Shown piece after piece: positions 17,666 through 25,592 of a DNA stretch of 64,000 nucleotides. How positions within the stretch are numbered: position 1 is the stretch's first letter; each line of letters opens with the position of its first letter. The position numbers and the translations under genes were made by a program. The DNA comes from Allorhizobium paknamense (GTDB taxonomy: Bacteria > Pseudomonadota > Alphaproteobacteria > Rhizobiales > Rhizobiaceae), in NCBI RefSeq assembly GCF_030815125.1, contig NZ_JAUSWH010000012.1, forward strand, positions 94,074-158,073, in the 5' to 3' direction. Below the pieces are notes generated by a model. It saw only the letters and a list, made by a program, of their open reading frames with translations. It was not told the DNA's origin and searched no databases.

Positions 17666-18540
17666 TGACTTCCGGAACCGATACCATGACCAAAGACGCA
17701 ATTCTCAAGGTCGAACACCTGTCGATGAAGTTTGGCGGCCTGATGGCGATCAACGATTGCTCCTTCGAGGCCCGGCGCGGTGAAATCACCGCCCTGATCG
17801 GCCCGAACGGTGCAGGCAAGACCACGGTGTTCAACTGCATCACCGGCTTCTATAAGCCGACCATGGGCATGATCACGCTCAAGCAGCGCTCCGGCAAGGA
17901 ATTCCTGCTGGAAAGGCTGGCGGATTTCGAGATCACCAAGAAAGCCAAGGTGGCCCGAACCTTCCAGAATATCCGGTTGTTTTCCGGCCTGACCGTTCTG
18001 GAAAACCTGCTTGTGGCTCAGCATAACGACCTGATGCGCGCCTCAGGCTATACGGTGCTTGGCCTGCTTGGCCTGCCCGGCTACCGCAAGGCTGCTGCCG
18101 AAGCGATTGAAAAGGCGCGTTACTGGCTGGAAAAAGCCGATCTGATCGAGCGCGCCGACGATCCGGCGGGCGATCTTTCCTATGGTGCGCAGCGGCGTCT
18201 GGAAATTGCCCGCGCCATGTGCACCGGGCCGGAACTTCTGTGCCTGGACGAGCCCGCCGCGGGCCTCAATCCGAAGGAAAGCCTGGCGCTGAACACGCTG
18301 CTCAACGGCATTCGCGATGACAACGGCACCTCAATCATGCTGATCGAGCACGATATGTCGGTGGTCATGGAAATTTCCGACCATGTTGTCGTGCTGGAAT
18401 ATGGCAAGAAGATTTCCGACGGCACGCCGGAGCATGTGAAGAACGACCCGAAGGTCATCGCGGCCTATCTGGGTGTCGAGGATGAAGAATTGGAAGAGGC
18501 AATTTCCGACGTGGAAGCCGTTGCCGGAGGCGAACACTAA
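17665..18540 (+). CDS. livG: Branched-chain amino-acid ABC transporter ATPase LivG
   Basis: Cytoplasmic ATPase that powers the LivHM channel. Walker A GPNGAGKT, the [18 protein letters not shown]-loop region, signature [15 protein letters not shown] (C motif LSYGAQ), Walker [13 protein letters not shown] and the His switch IEHDMSVVM. 291 residues. The ATG at 17665 overlaps the livM stop; an in-frame ATG seven codons later is an alternative. The last residues form an acidic tail ([19 protein letters not shown]). It overlaps livF by one base. Confidence 0.94.
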   Translation: MTSGTDTMTKDAILKVEHLSMKFGGLMAINDCSFEARRGEITALIGPNGAGKTTVFNCITGFYKPTMGMITLKQRSGKEFLLERLADFEITKKAKVARTFQNIRLFSGLTVLENLLVAQHNDLMRASGYTVLGLLGLPGYRKAAAEAIEKARYWLEKADLIERADDPAGDLSYGAQRRLEIARAMCTGPELLCLDEPAAGLNPKESLALNTLLNGIRDDNGTSIMLIEHDMSVVMEISDHVVVLEYGKKISDGTPEHVKNDPKVIAAYLGVEDEELEEAISDVEAVAGGEH

Positions 18541-19268
18541 TGTCTGGCGAACCGCTTCTCAAAGTCCAGGGTGTTGAAACCTATTACGGCAATATCCGCG
18601 CCCTCGGCGGCGTCAATGTGGAGGTGCATCAGGGTGAGATCGTCTCGCTGATCGGCGCCAACGGTGCCGGCAAGTCGACGCTGATGATGACCATCTGCGG
18701 CAGCCCGCAGGCCCGCTCCGGCAAGATCATGTTCGACGGCACCGACATCACCAAGATGCCGACGCATCTGATTGCGCGCCGCCGCATCGCCCAATCGCCG
18801 GAAGGCCGTCGCATCTTCCCGCGCATGACCGTCATGGAAAACCTCCAGATGGGGGCAGGGCTCGATAACCTGAAATATTTCGCGGAAGACGTGGAAAAGA
18901 TCTTCAGCCTTTTCCCGCGCCTTAAGGAACGCCAGCAGCAGCGCGGCGGCACGCTTTCGGGCGGCGAACAGCAGATGCTCTCTATTGGCCGCGCGCTGAT
19001 GGCAAGGCCGAAGCTGCTTCTGCTGGATGAGCCGTCGCTGGGTCTGGCGCCGCTGATCGTCAAGGGCATTTTCGAGGCGATCAAGAAGCTCAATCAGGAA
19101 GAGGGGCTGACCGTCTTCCTGGTGGAGCAGAACGCCTTTGCCGCGCTGAAACTGTCGGACCGCGCCTATGTCATGGTCAATGGACAGGTGACGATGAGCG
19201 GCTCCGGCAAGGAATTGCTGGCTGATCCGCAGGTGCGCGCCGCCTATCTCGAAGGCGGACGGCATTGA
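18540..19268 (+). CDS. livF: Branched-chain amino-acid ABC transporter ATPase LivF
   Basis: Second ATPase of the liv transporter. Walker A GANGAGKST, Q-loop near IAQSPEGRRIFPRMTVMENL, signature LSGGEQQMLSIGRAL, Walker B LLLLDEPSLGLAP, switch VEQNAFAALKLSDRAYVM. 242 residues, standard length. The start overlaps the livG stop (TAATG). It ends the contiguous livHMGF run; a repeat A copy and a MITE-like element separate it from the next genes of the same system. Confidence 0.94.
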   Translation: MSGEPLLKVQGVETYYGNIRALGGVNVEVHQGEIVSLIGANGAGKSTLMMTICGSPQARSGKIMFDGTDITKMPTHLIARRRIAQSPEGRRIFPRMTVMENLQMGAGLDNLKYFAEDVEKIFSLFPRLKERQQQRGGTLSGGEQQMLSIGRALMARPKLLLLDEPSLGLAPLIVKGIFEAIKKLNQEEGLTVFLVEQNAFAALKLSDRAYVMVNGQVTMSGSGKELLADPQVRAAYLEGGRH

Positions 19269-19310
19269 TGTGACGGTATGATCCTGCTGCTTTGGCAGGA
19301 TCATACCAAA

Positions 19311-19410
19311 GCATTTTCTGGAAAAGTGCGTAGCGGTTTTCCGTCCGGAAATGCGTAGACATAAAGACTTGGAGCGGTTCCGCGTTTCCGTGAAACAGTG
19401 AACCGCTCTA
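19311..19410. repeat. Repeat A copy 3
   Basis: Conserved module (GAAAAGTGCGTAGCGG-TTTTCCGTCCGGAAATGCG) then the linker TAGACATAAAGACTT and the variable hairpin GGAGCGGTTC...GAACCGCTCTA. It ends in CTCTA, directly against MITE-like element 2. Confidence 0.82.
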
Positions 19411-19551
19411 GGGTGTGTGGAGATTCGGCTTTGGGCGTGGCGAAAACGGTGATTTTCGAGAACCGGAGCGGAGTGTACTTGAGTACATGAGCACCGGAAG
19501 CGCAGGAAATTGCCGTTTGCAGCCCGCTCAGGGGCGAATGTCCACACACCG
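19411..19551. mobile_element. MITE-like element 2 (about 141 bp)
   Basis: Terminal inverted repeats GGGTGTGTGGAGATTCG and CGAATGTCCACACACC (one or two mismatches), flanked by TA on both sides. Inside is the palindrome GTACTTGAGTAC followed by ATGAGCACCGGAAGCGCAGG; I recall similar strings in other rhizobial dispersed repeats. No coding capacity. It is inserted at the CTCTA edge of repeat A copy 3. Confidence 0.6.
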
Positions 19552-19748
19552 TAGCCAGTGCCTTGTGAAATGCCAGGGACGGGCGAGGTGGAAACGGATA
19601 CAGTATCCACGCTCTCCCGGTCATTGGTGGGCCAGGAAAGGCACGGCAAACGATCCGGTTTTGGTTTTATGCATGTCCGCAGGGAAAGCCGATCTCTGTT
19701 TTCCTTAAGGTCAATGCGCAGGCGCCGTCGGGGCGGCGGGAGAAAAAG

Positions 19749-20102
19749 ATGCAGGGTTTGTTGTTCGAAAGCGATACCGGCGTTCGCGTCGTTCTTCGTC
19801 TTATGGTCGTACTGCTTGGCTTCTGGACGGCCTGGCGCACCGGCAAGGCCGTGGCCGATGGCTGGGGTGTTTATGCTCAGGTGGTGGTCTATACGCTGCT
19901 GCTCGGCTTTGTGCTGCGTTTCCTCCACTATTCGCTCTTCCAGGGGCCGATGCTGGATGGCCTCTACTACGCCATCGACGTGGTGACGCTGCTGGTGTTT
20001 TCCACGGCGGGTTTCCGCTTTCGCCGCACCAATCAAATGGTCAATAACTATTACTGGCTCTTTGAGAAAACCTCGCCGCTTTCCTGGAAGAAGAAAGATT
20101 GA
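19749..20102 (+). CDS. Small membrane protein of the liv locus (possibly DUF6867)
   Basis: 117 residues with three predicted membrane segments (about 17-31, 41-58 and 71-87: VVLLGFWTAW, AQVVVYTLLLGFVLRFLHYS, AIDVVTLLVFSTAGFRFRRT) and a short basic tail. I recall small proteins of this shape between liv genes in rhizobia under the name DUF6867, from memory only. Its place between livF and livK suggests an accessory of the transporter. A start at 19749 (ATG) is preceded by GGCGGGAGAAAA. No known catalytic motif. Confidence 0.8.
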   Translation: MQGLLFESDTGVRVVLRLMVVLLGFWTAWRTGKAVADGWGVYAQVVVYTLLLGFVLRFLHYSLFQGPMLDGLYYAIDVVTLLVFSTAGFRFRRTNQMVNNYYWLFEKTSPLSWKKKD

Positions 20103-20109
20103 CAGCTTG

Positions 20110-20145
20110 GCTTTTCTTGTCTCAGATGAGAAAAAAGAAAAGCTA
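20110..20145 (+). terminator. Possible terminator before livK
   Basis: GCTTTTCTT (20110-20118) can pair with AAGAAAAGC (20135-20143). It is AT-rich and lacks a T tail, so it may instead be a stabilising hairpin. Confidence 0.3.
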
Positions 20146-20330
20146 AAATGCGCCGCCGGAAAAAGAGAGAATAATCCTTTCGGCTTCGCAAAAACAAAGG
20201 GATAGACCTGCCGGTCGCTGATGCGCCGGCAATCTTGACCGCCAAGAGTGGAACAGTTTTCCCGCGCAGTCACGGTGGGTATTGCGCAGGGCCTTCAAAC
20301 GGACCCGCCTCAACAATTGGGAGTAACAGA

Positions 20331-21449
20331 ATGAAGAAGTCGCTTCTTTCAGCCGTAGCCTTGACGGCCATGGCTGCCTTCAGCGGCACGGCCTGGGCTG
20401 ACATCCTTGTCGGCGTCGGCGGCCCGCTGACCGGACCGAACGCCGCTTTCGGCGCTCAGCTCCAGAAGGGCGTTGAACAGGCTGCGGCAGACATCAATGC
20501 TGCTGGCGGCATCAATGGGGAAAAGATCAAGATCGTTCTCGGCGACGACGTGTCCGATGCCAAGCAGGGCGTATCCGTTGCCAACAAGTTTGCCGCCGAT
20601 GGCGTCAAGTTCGTTGTCGGTCACTTCAACTCGGGCGTGTCCATTCCGGCCTCCGACGTTTATGCCGAAAACGGTATTCTGCAGATCACGCCGGCTTCCA
20701 CCAACCCGAAGTTCACCGAGCGTGACAAGTGGAACACCTTCCGTACCTGCGGTCGTGACGACCAGCAGGGTGCCGTGGCCGGCCAGTACATCGCCGACCA
20801 TCTAAAGGACAAGAAGGTTGCCGTCGTTCACGACAAGACCCCCTATGGTCAGGGCCTTGCCGACGAAACCAAGAAGGCAATGAACAAGCTCGGCGTCAAG
20901 GAAGTCCTCTATGAAGGCATCACGCCCGGCGAAAAGGATTACTCCGCCCTCATCGCCAAGATGAAGGAAGCCGGTGTCGGCGTGGTTTACTATGGCGGTC
21001 TGCACACTGAAGCCGGTCTGATCATGCGTCAGATGGCCGACCAGGGCCTGAAGGCAACGCTGATGTCCGGCGACGGCATCACCTCCAACGAACTGGCCTC
21101 GATTGCCGGCGATGCCGTCAATGGCACGCTGATGACCTTCCCGCCGGATCCGCGTAACAACCCGAACGCCAAGGATGTGGTGAAGAAGTTCCGCGACGCC
21201 GGCTTCGAGCCGGAAGCCTACACGCTGTACTCCTACGCTGCTCTCCAGATCATTGCCGACGCCGCCAAGGCTGCCGCCACCAATGATCCGGAAAAGGTTG
21301 CCGAAACCATGAAGGCCAAGGGTCCGTTCAAGACCGTGATCGGCGACATCGGCTTCGATTCCAAGGGCGACATCACCCGTCCGGACTACGTCATGTACAC
21401 CTGGAAGAAGGGTGAAGACGGCAAGTACTCCTACTTCGAAAACAAGTAA
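20331..21449 (+). CDS. livK: Branched-chain amino-acid ABC transporter binding protein LivK
   Basis: Periplasmic type-I solute-binding protein that delivers branched-chain amino acids to LivHM. Signal peptide [20 protein letters not shown] ending AWA|D, then [76 protein letters not shown]. 372 residues. ATG at 20331 with GGGAGTAACAG upstream; earlier in-frame codons are non-coding. It is separated from livF by repeats and the small membrane gene, and it probably has its own promoter and certainly its own terminator. Confidence 0.94.
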   Translation: MKKSLLSAVALTAMAAFSGTAWADILVGVGGPLTGPNAAFGAQLQKGVEQAAADINAAGGINGEKIKIVLGDDVSDAKQGVSVANKFAADGVKFVVGHFNSGVSIPASDVYAENGILQITPASTNPKFTERDKWNTFRTCGRDDQQGAVAGQYIADHLKDKKVAVVHDKTPYGQGLADETKKAMNKLGVKEVLYEGITPGEKDYSALIAKMKEAGVGVVYYGGLHTEAGLIMRQMADQGLKATLMSGDGITSNELASIAGDAVNGTLMTFPPDPRNNPNAKDVVKKFRDAGFEPEAYTLYSYAALQIIADAAKAAATNDPEKVAETMKAKGPFKTVIGDIGFDSKGDITRPDYVMYTWKKGEDGKYSYFENK

Positions 21450-21471
21450 GGTTTTTGCCTGAGATTCTGAG

Positions 21472-21498
21472 AGCCCGGCAGTGATGCCGGGCTTTTTT
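21472..21498 (+). terminator. livK intrinsic terminator
   Basis: AGCCCGGCA-GTGA-TGCCGGGCT (21472-21493) followed by a run of T to 21498. Nine perfect pairs. Confidence 0.9.
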
Positions 21499-21624
21499 GT
21501 TTTCGGATGCAGCCTGCAAACGTTAACGTCTGCCGATTGTGATGGTCTGTCGGAAAATCCGTAACCGATTGTTATTCAACACTATCATGCAGAATTTATC
21601 GATGAACTCTCCTGGTAACAAATT

Positions 21625-21706
21625 TTAACATTTCCTTAGGAAAGCATCCGGCGTTAACCATTTGTTAACCAAATCAGCCGTAATTCAGCGTAAACGATTT
21701 GTTTAC
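21625..21706. promoter_or_regulatory. Cluster of CtrA-type boxes upstream of minC
   Basis: TTAA-CATTTCC-TTAG (21625-21639), the perfect TTAA-CCATTTG-TTAAC (21654-21669) and TAAA-CGATTTG-TTTAC (21691-21706) lie 100-190 bases before the minC start. Direct CtrA control of minCD is described in Sinorhizobium meliloti, which supports this reading. Confidence 0.65.
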
Positions 21707-21812
21707 CAATGTCGCCGCCCGGTGCCTCCCAAGAGCCGGTCAGGCGGCGCAACGAACAGGGATAAAGGCGTCTTCCCGCATCCTGCGGGCAAGGTGCTTT
21801 GAAGAAATCGCA

Positions 21813-22553
21813 GTGCTGACACCAGACGCTCGTTCCATAAGGATTAAAGGCCGCTCTTTCCTGGCGGTCGTGCTCGCTCCGGACCTGCCGCTCGATGGCT
21901 GGCTGGCGCGGCTGGATGATCTTGCCTCCCGCTCGGCCGGATTTTTCCTGGGCCGTCCGGTGGTGCTGGACGTAACCGACCTTGCCGTCAGCAAGGAGGA
22001 ATTGAAGGGCCTGATCGCTTCCCTTGCCGAGCGCAAGGTATCGATCATGGGTCTCGAAGGCGCCCGTTTTGCCCAGGTGGAAGCGGGCATGCCGCCGGTG
22101 CTGAAAGGTGGCCGCCCGGTTTCCGATATCGAGGTTACCAAATCCGAGCCTTCTTTCGAGCAGCCCGCCGACAAGCCTGCCGAGACAACGCCCGTGGCGC
22201 TGGAGCAGCCGCGTGCGGCATTGCAATCCCTCATCATCGAGGAGCCGGTGCGTTCCGGCCAGTCGGTGATTTTCACGGAAGGCGATGTCACCGTCATCGG
22301 TTCGGTCGCCTCGGGCGCGGAAATCATCGCCGGTGGTTCCATCCATGTCTATGGCAGCCTGCGGGGCCGGGCCATGGCGGGATCGGTCGGCAATGCGCAG
22401 GCGCGGATTTTCTGCCGCAAGCTGGAGGCCGAACTGATCGCCATCGACGGCATCTACAAGATGGCCGAGGACCTGCCCGCCGATCTGATCGGTCAGCCCG
22501 TACAGCTCTGGCTGGAAGAGGAAACCATTCACGCCCGCAAACTGGGTGGATGA
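21813..22553 (+). CDS. minC: Septum-site inhibitor MinC
   Basis: Inhibits FtsZ polymerisation near the poles. The N-terminal domain (SIRIKGRSFLAVVLAPDLPL, DDLASRSAGFFLGRPVVLDV) is joined by an acidic, Pro/Glu-rich linker to the C-terminal beta-helix (GDVTVIGSVASGAEIIAGGS, HVYGSLRGRAMAGSVG, ARIFCRKLEAELIAIDGIYK). I chose the GTG at 21813, giving MLTPDARSIRIKG, which fits rhizobial MinC; the frame continues upstream only to a TTG inside a CtrA-like box. 246 residues. Part of minCDE, 182 bases before minD with a degenerate repeat A in the gap. Confidence 0.92.
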   Translation: MLTPDARSIRIKGRSFLAVVLAPDLPLDGWLARLDDLASRSAGFFLGRPVVLDVTDLAVSKEELKGLIASLAERKVSIMGLEGARFAQVEAGMPPVLKGGRPVSDIEVTKSEPSFEQPADKPAETTPVALEQPRAALQSLIIEEPVRSGQSVIFTEGDVTVIGSVASGAEIIAGGSIHVYGSLRGRAMAGSVGNAQARIFCRKLEAELIAIDGIYKMAEDLPADLIGQPVQLWLEEETIHARKLGG

Positions 22554-22556
22554 AAC

Positions 22557-22612
22557 TGAGTGTTCCGAGGAAAACTGCGGTGCGGTTTTCTGTTCGGAAC
22601 ACGCAAACAGCT
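22557..22612. repeat. Degenerate repeat A-like hairpin between minC and minD
   Basis: GTGTTCCGAGGAAAACTGCG and GTGCGGTTTTCTGTTCGGAACAC form the AAAA-CGG-TTTT type hairpin typical of family A, without the variable hairpin. It follows the minC stop by a few bases. Confidence 0.5.
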
Positions 22613-22735
22613 TAACAGCCTGCCCGGAGGCCTTTGGCGGTTTCGGGCAAGCTTGATCTGCGAATTTGATATTTCGATTTCGCCCCATGAGGGGTGTCAA
22701 AACAGGTATCGGCAAGCCGAACACAGGAGATGAAG

Positions 22736-23551
22736 ATGGGGAAGGTAATCGTCGTCACGTCAGGCAAGGGCGGTGTGGGCAAGACCACATCGACCGCGGC
22801 GTTGGGCGCTGCCCTGGCACAGCGCAACGAGAAGGTCGTCGTTGTCGATTTCGATGTCGGCCTGCGCAATCTCGATCTCGTCATGGGCGCCGAGCGCCGC
22901 GTGGTCTATGACCTCATCAACGTCATTCAGGGCGATGCCAAGCTGCCGCAGGCGCTGATCCGCGACAAGCGCATCGATACCCTCTTCCTTCTGCCCGCCT
23001 CCCAGACCCGCGATAAGGACAATCTGACGGAAGAGGGCGTGGAATGGGTGATCAACGAGTTGAAGAAGCACTTCGACTGGGTGATCTGCGATAGCCCCGC
23101 CGGCATCGAGCGCGGTGCGACGCTAGCCATGCGCCATGCCGATATCGCCGTGGTCGTCACCAATCCGGAAGTATCCTCCGTGCGCGATTCCGATCGCATC
23201 ATCGGCCTTCTCGATTCCAAGACCCTCAAGGCCGAGCGCGGCGAACGCATCGAAAAGCACCTGCTGCTGACGCGCTACGACGCCATCCGCGCCCAGCGCG
23301 GCGACATGCTGAAGGTGGATGACGTTCTGGAAATCCTCTCCATCCCGCTGCTCGGCATTATTCCGGAAAGCATGGATGTGCTCAAGGCTTCGAATGTCGG
23401 CGCGCCGGTCACGCTGGCCGAGCCGAAATCCGCTCCCGCCCAGGCCTATTTCGAAGCCGTACGCCGTCTGGCCGGTGAAAACCTGCCGGTCTCCATTCCG
23501 GAAGAAAAGCGCGGCCTCCTGGGCAAAATCTTTGCACGGAGGGCCGCATGA
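22736..23551 (+). CDS. minD: Septum-site ATPase MinD
   Basis: Membrane-binding ATPase that positions MinC and oscillates with MinE. Deviant Walker A GKGGVGKT with the signature lysine ([19 protein letters not shown]), [14 protein letters not shown] switch, [11 protein letters not shown]alker B, and the C-terminal amphipathic helix [16 protein letters not shown] that inserts into membrane. I chose the ATG at 22736 with AGGAG six bases upstream. 271 residues. The stop overlaps the minE start (ATGA). Confidence 0.97.
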   Translation: MGKVIVVTSGKGGVGKTTSTAALGAALAQRNEKVVVVDFDVGLRNLDLVMGAERRVVYDLINVIQGDAKLPQALIRDKRIDTLFLLPASQTRDKDNLTEEGVEWVINELKKHFDWVICDSPAGIERGATLAMRHADIAVVVTNPEVSSVRDSDRIIGLLDSKTLKAERGERIEKHLLLTRYDAIRAQRGDMLKVDDVLEILSIPLLGIIPESMDVLKASNVGAPVTLAEPKSAPAQAYFEAVRRLAGENLPVSIPEEKRGLLGKIFARRAA

Positions 23552-23808
23552 GTCTGTTCAACCTCTTTCGCAAGCAGCAGTCCGCGCCGCTGGCGCGGGA
23601 GCGGCTGCAGGTGTTGCTCGCCCATGAGCGCGCCTATCTGGGTCATGATCTGGTTGGCGTGCTGCGGGAGGAAATCCTTGCAGTGATTGCCAAGCATGTC
23701 GAAATCGACAGCGACAAGGTCCGCATCAAGATCGACCGCGACGAGCATGTGTCGCTTCTCGAAATCGACGTGGAAATTCCCCGGGAAACAGGCCTCAAGG
23801 CGGCCTGA
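23548..23808 (+). CDS. minE: Cell-division topological factor MinE
   Basis: 86 residues. Triggers MinD ATP hydrolysis and creates the mid-cell window for FtsZ. N-terminal membrane-targeting and anti-MinCD helix ([28 protein letters not shown]) and C-terminal dimerisation domain ([31 protein letters not shown]). Start overlaps minD by four bases, so translation is coupled. Last gene of the operon, with its own terminator. Confidence 0.96.
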   Translation: MSLFNLFRKQQSAPLARERLQVLLAHERAYLGHDLVGVLREEILAVIAKHVEIDSDKVRIKIDRDEHVSLLEIDVEIPRETGLKAA

Positions 23809-23835
23809 TACGGAATATCCTTTCAGAAACAACGG

Positions 23836-23866
23836 GCGCGGAAAGTTTTAGCTTTCCGCGCTTTTC
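23836..23866 (+). terminator. minCDE intrinsic terminator
   Basis: GCGCGGAAAG-TTTTAG-CTTTCCGCGC (23836-23861) followed by TTTTCTG. Ten perfect pairs. Confidence 0.88.
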
Positions 23867-23882
23867 TGTCGTTGCAGCACGA

Positions 23883-23984
23883 TACAGCGCCGTGCGTTTT
23901 ATCAAACGTACGGCGCTGTAAGACTTTAAATTTGCTGCATAATTTTCACCTTAAATCGATTCCGATTTAAGGAATTATGCAGTA
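23883..23984. repeat. Repeat B copy 4 (complete)
   Basis: ACAGCGCCGTGCG-TTTTATCAAA-CGTACGGCGCTGT core, the linker AAGACTTTAAATTTGCTGC, then the second hairpin ATAATT...CCTTAAATCG-ATT-CCGATTTAAGG-AATTAT and GCAG. It is the best model for the family, with copy 5. Confidence 0.85.
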
Positions 23985-24081
23985 GCCAGCGAAACCATCC
24001 TCACCGACAGCAAACCGACAGCTTCGCCGGTCTATCCCTTCTGCGTCGCCCGAAAACGGGCCTCTTAAAAGGGTCAAGTCC

Positions 24082-24348
24082 ATGACGTTCAAACTGATTG
24101 CTGCTGCTGCCGTTCTTTCCGCCCTGCCGGTTCTGGCCCATGCCAGCCCGAGCTGCACCACCGAGCCCAAGGCCAAGTGGATGTCTGAGGATGCCATGAA
24201 GGCCAAGATCGATGCGGCGGGCTACAAGGTGAAGACGTTCGAAGTCACCGGCAACTGCTACGAGATCTACGGTCACGACAAGGACGGCAAGCGCGTTGAA
24301 ATCTACTTCAACCCCGTCACCGGCGACATCGTCAAGAAGGGCGATTGA
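24082..24348 (+). CDS. Periplasmic PepSY-domain protein
   Basis: 88 residues. Signal peptide MTFKLIAAAAVLSALPVLA (cleavage near HAS|PSC), then a single PepSY-like domain (MSEDAMKAKIDAAGYKVKTF, YEIYGHDKDGKRVEIYFNPV, GDIVKKGD). Two cysteines (SCTTE, GNCYE) may form a disulfide. It is three bases upstream of the cytochrome b561 gene and two genes from an OmpR-type pair, a known gene set in proteobacteria. The function is not established; PepSY proteins often modulate redox or protease partners. Confidence 0.85.
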   Translation: MTFKLIAAAAVLSALPVLAHASPSCTTEPKAKWMSEDAMKAKIDAAGYKVKTFEVTGNCYEIYGHDKDGKRVEIYFNPVTGDIVKKGD

Positions 24349-24351
24349 GCC

Positions 24352-24918
24352 ATGACCGAGATCCGGTTTGGCACGGGGGGCAATTTGCCCTCCGACAGCG
24401 CCCCGGCCACGGTAAAGGTCTGGGATCCGGTGGTGCGGCTGTTTCACTGGACGGTGGTTACGGCCTGCATTCTCAATCTGTTCATTCTGGAGGAAGGCCG
24501 TTACTGGCACCGCGTCACCGGCTATGTCGCGGCGGCTGCGCTTGTCATTCGTATCCTCTGGGGCTTTGTCGGCACGCGTCATGCCCGCTTCCGCGATTTC
24601 TTTCCAACGCCTGGACGTCTCAAGCGCCAGATCGGCGGGCTGATCGCGGGTAACGAACCGCGCTATCTCGGGCATAACCCCCTGGCCTCGGTGATGATGC
24701 TCTGCCTCATGGCGCTTCTGGCCGCCACTGCCGTTACCGGCTGGATGACGATGCTCGATGCTTTCTGGGGTGAAAAATGGCTGGAGGAATTGCATGGAAC
24801 CATTGCCAACAGCATTATGGTGCTTGCACTGATCCACGCGGCGGCTGCGGTGATTGAAAGCCTGCGGCACAAGGAAAATCTGATCTGGTCCATGGTTACG
24901 GGTCGAAAGAAGGCATGA
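24352..24918 (+). CDS. Cytochrome b561-type membrane protein
   Basis: 188 residues with four membrane segments and histidines placed for haem b ligation: RLFHWTV, YWHRVTGY, LGHNPLA, LEELHGTIAN and LIHAAAA. Such proteins take electrons from the quinone pool or pass them to periplasmic partners. Starts three bases after the PepSY gene and overlaps the next regulator by four bases (ATGA), so the four genes 24082-27049 look like one operon. The partner may be the PepSY protein. Physiological electron donor and acceptor are unknown. Confidence 0.88.
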   Translation: MTEIRFGTGGNLPSDSAPATVKVWDPVVRLFHWTVVTACILNLFILEEGRYWHRVTGYVAAAALVIRILWGFVGTRHARFRDFFPTPGRLKRQIGGLIAGNEPRYLGHNPLASVMMLCLMALLAATAVTGWMTMLDAFWGEKWLEELHGTIANSIMVLALIHAAAAVIESLRHKENLIWSMVTGRKKA

Positions 24919-25592
24919 GACTTCTGTTGATCGAAGACAGCGCCCGGCTTCGCGATCTCCTCAGCGAGGCCGTGCGCGATGCCGGCTGGCGGATCGATGC
25001 CGTGGCAACGGCGGAGGAGGGGCGGCTGGCGCTGGCGGCGGCGGCCTATGATCTGTTGATGCTGGATCTCGGTCTTCCCGACGAGGATGGGATCGATCTC
25101 CTGAGCGCGCTGCGCACCGGCGGTTTGCAGATCCCGGTGCTGATCCTCACCGCCCGTGGCGCCATTGACGAGCGGATCGCCGGGCTGGATGCCGGTGCCG
25201 ATGATTATCTTGCCAAACCCTTCCACAATGGCGAACTGATCGCCCGCATTCGCGCCCTGCTGCGCCGCGCCCCGGTCACGGCCATGCCGGTGCTGCAATT
25301 CGGTGCGCTGGATTTTCATGTGGCACTCAGCCGTGTGACCTGCGGCGAGGGCGAGATTGCGCTGGCGCCCTCGGAAAAGCGCCTGTTGGAACTCCTGATG
25401 CGCAATGGCGACCGGGTGGTGCCGAAGGCGAAGATCGAGCACGCTTTTTCCGAATTTGGCGATGAGCGCAGCAGCAATGCGGTGGAACTGGCCGTGTCGC
25501 GGCTGCGCAAGAAGCTGGATGGCCATGCCACCGGCGTGGTTATCGAAACCGTGCGTGGCGTTGGCTATCTGCTCCGGGAGGCGCGGGCATGA
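24915..25592 (+). CDS. OmpR-family response regulator
   Basis: 225 residues. Receiver with E7/D8, D51 (LLMLDLGLPDEDG), T in LILTARG and K in LAKPFHN, then a winged-helix DNA-binding domain (EIALAPSEKRLLELLMRNGD, SSNAVELAVSRLRKKL, IETVRGVGYLLREAR). PmrA/QseB-like in layout. The stop overlaps the sensor kinase start. It probably controls the cytochrome/PepSY operon it sits in, but no operator was identified. Confidence 0.93.
   Translation: MRLLLIEDSARLRDLLSEAVRDAGWRIDAVATAEEGRLALAAAAYDLLMLDLGLPDEDGIDLLSALRTGGLQIPVLILTARGAIDERIAGLDAGADDYLAKPFHNGELIARIRALLRRAPVTAMPVLQFGALDFHVALSRVTCGEGEIALAPSEKRLLELLMRNGDRVVPKAKIEHAFSEFGDERSSNAVELAVSRLRKKLDGHATGVVIETVRGVGYLLREARA

Noticed and set aside
21699..21812. 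Longer MinC N-terminus from a TTG
   Set aside because: The TTG lies in a CtrA-like box and the added residues do not resemble MinC; the GTG at 21813 fits the family start.
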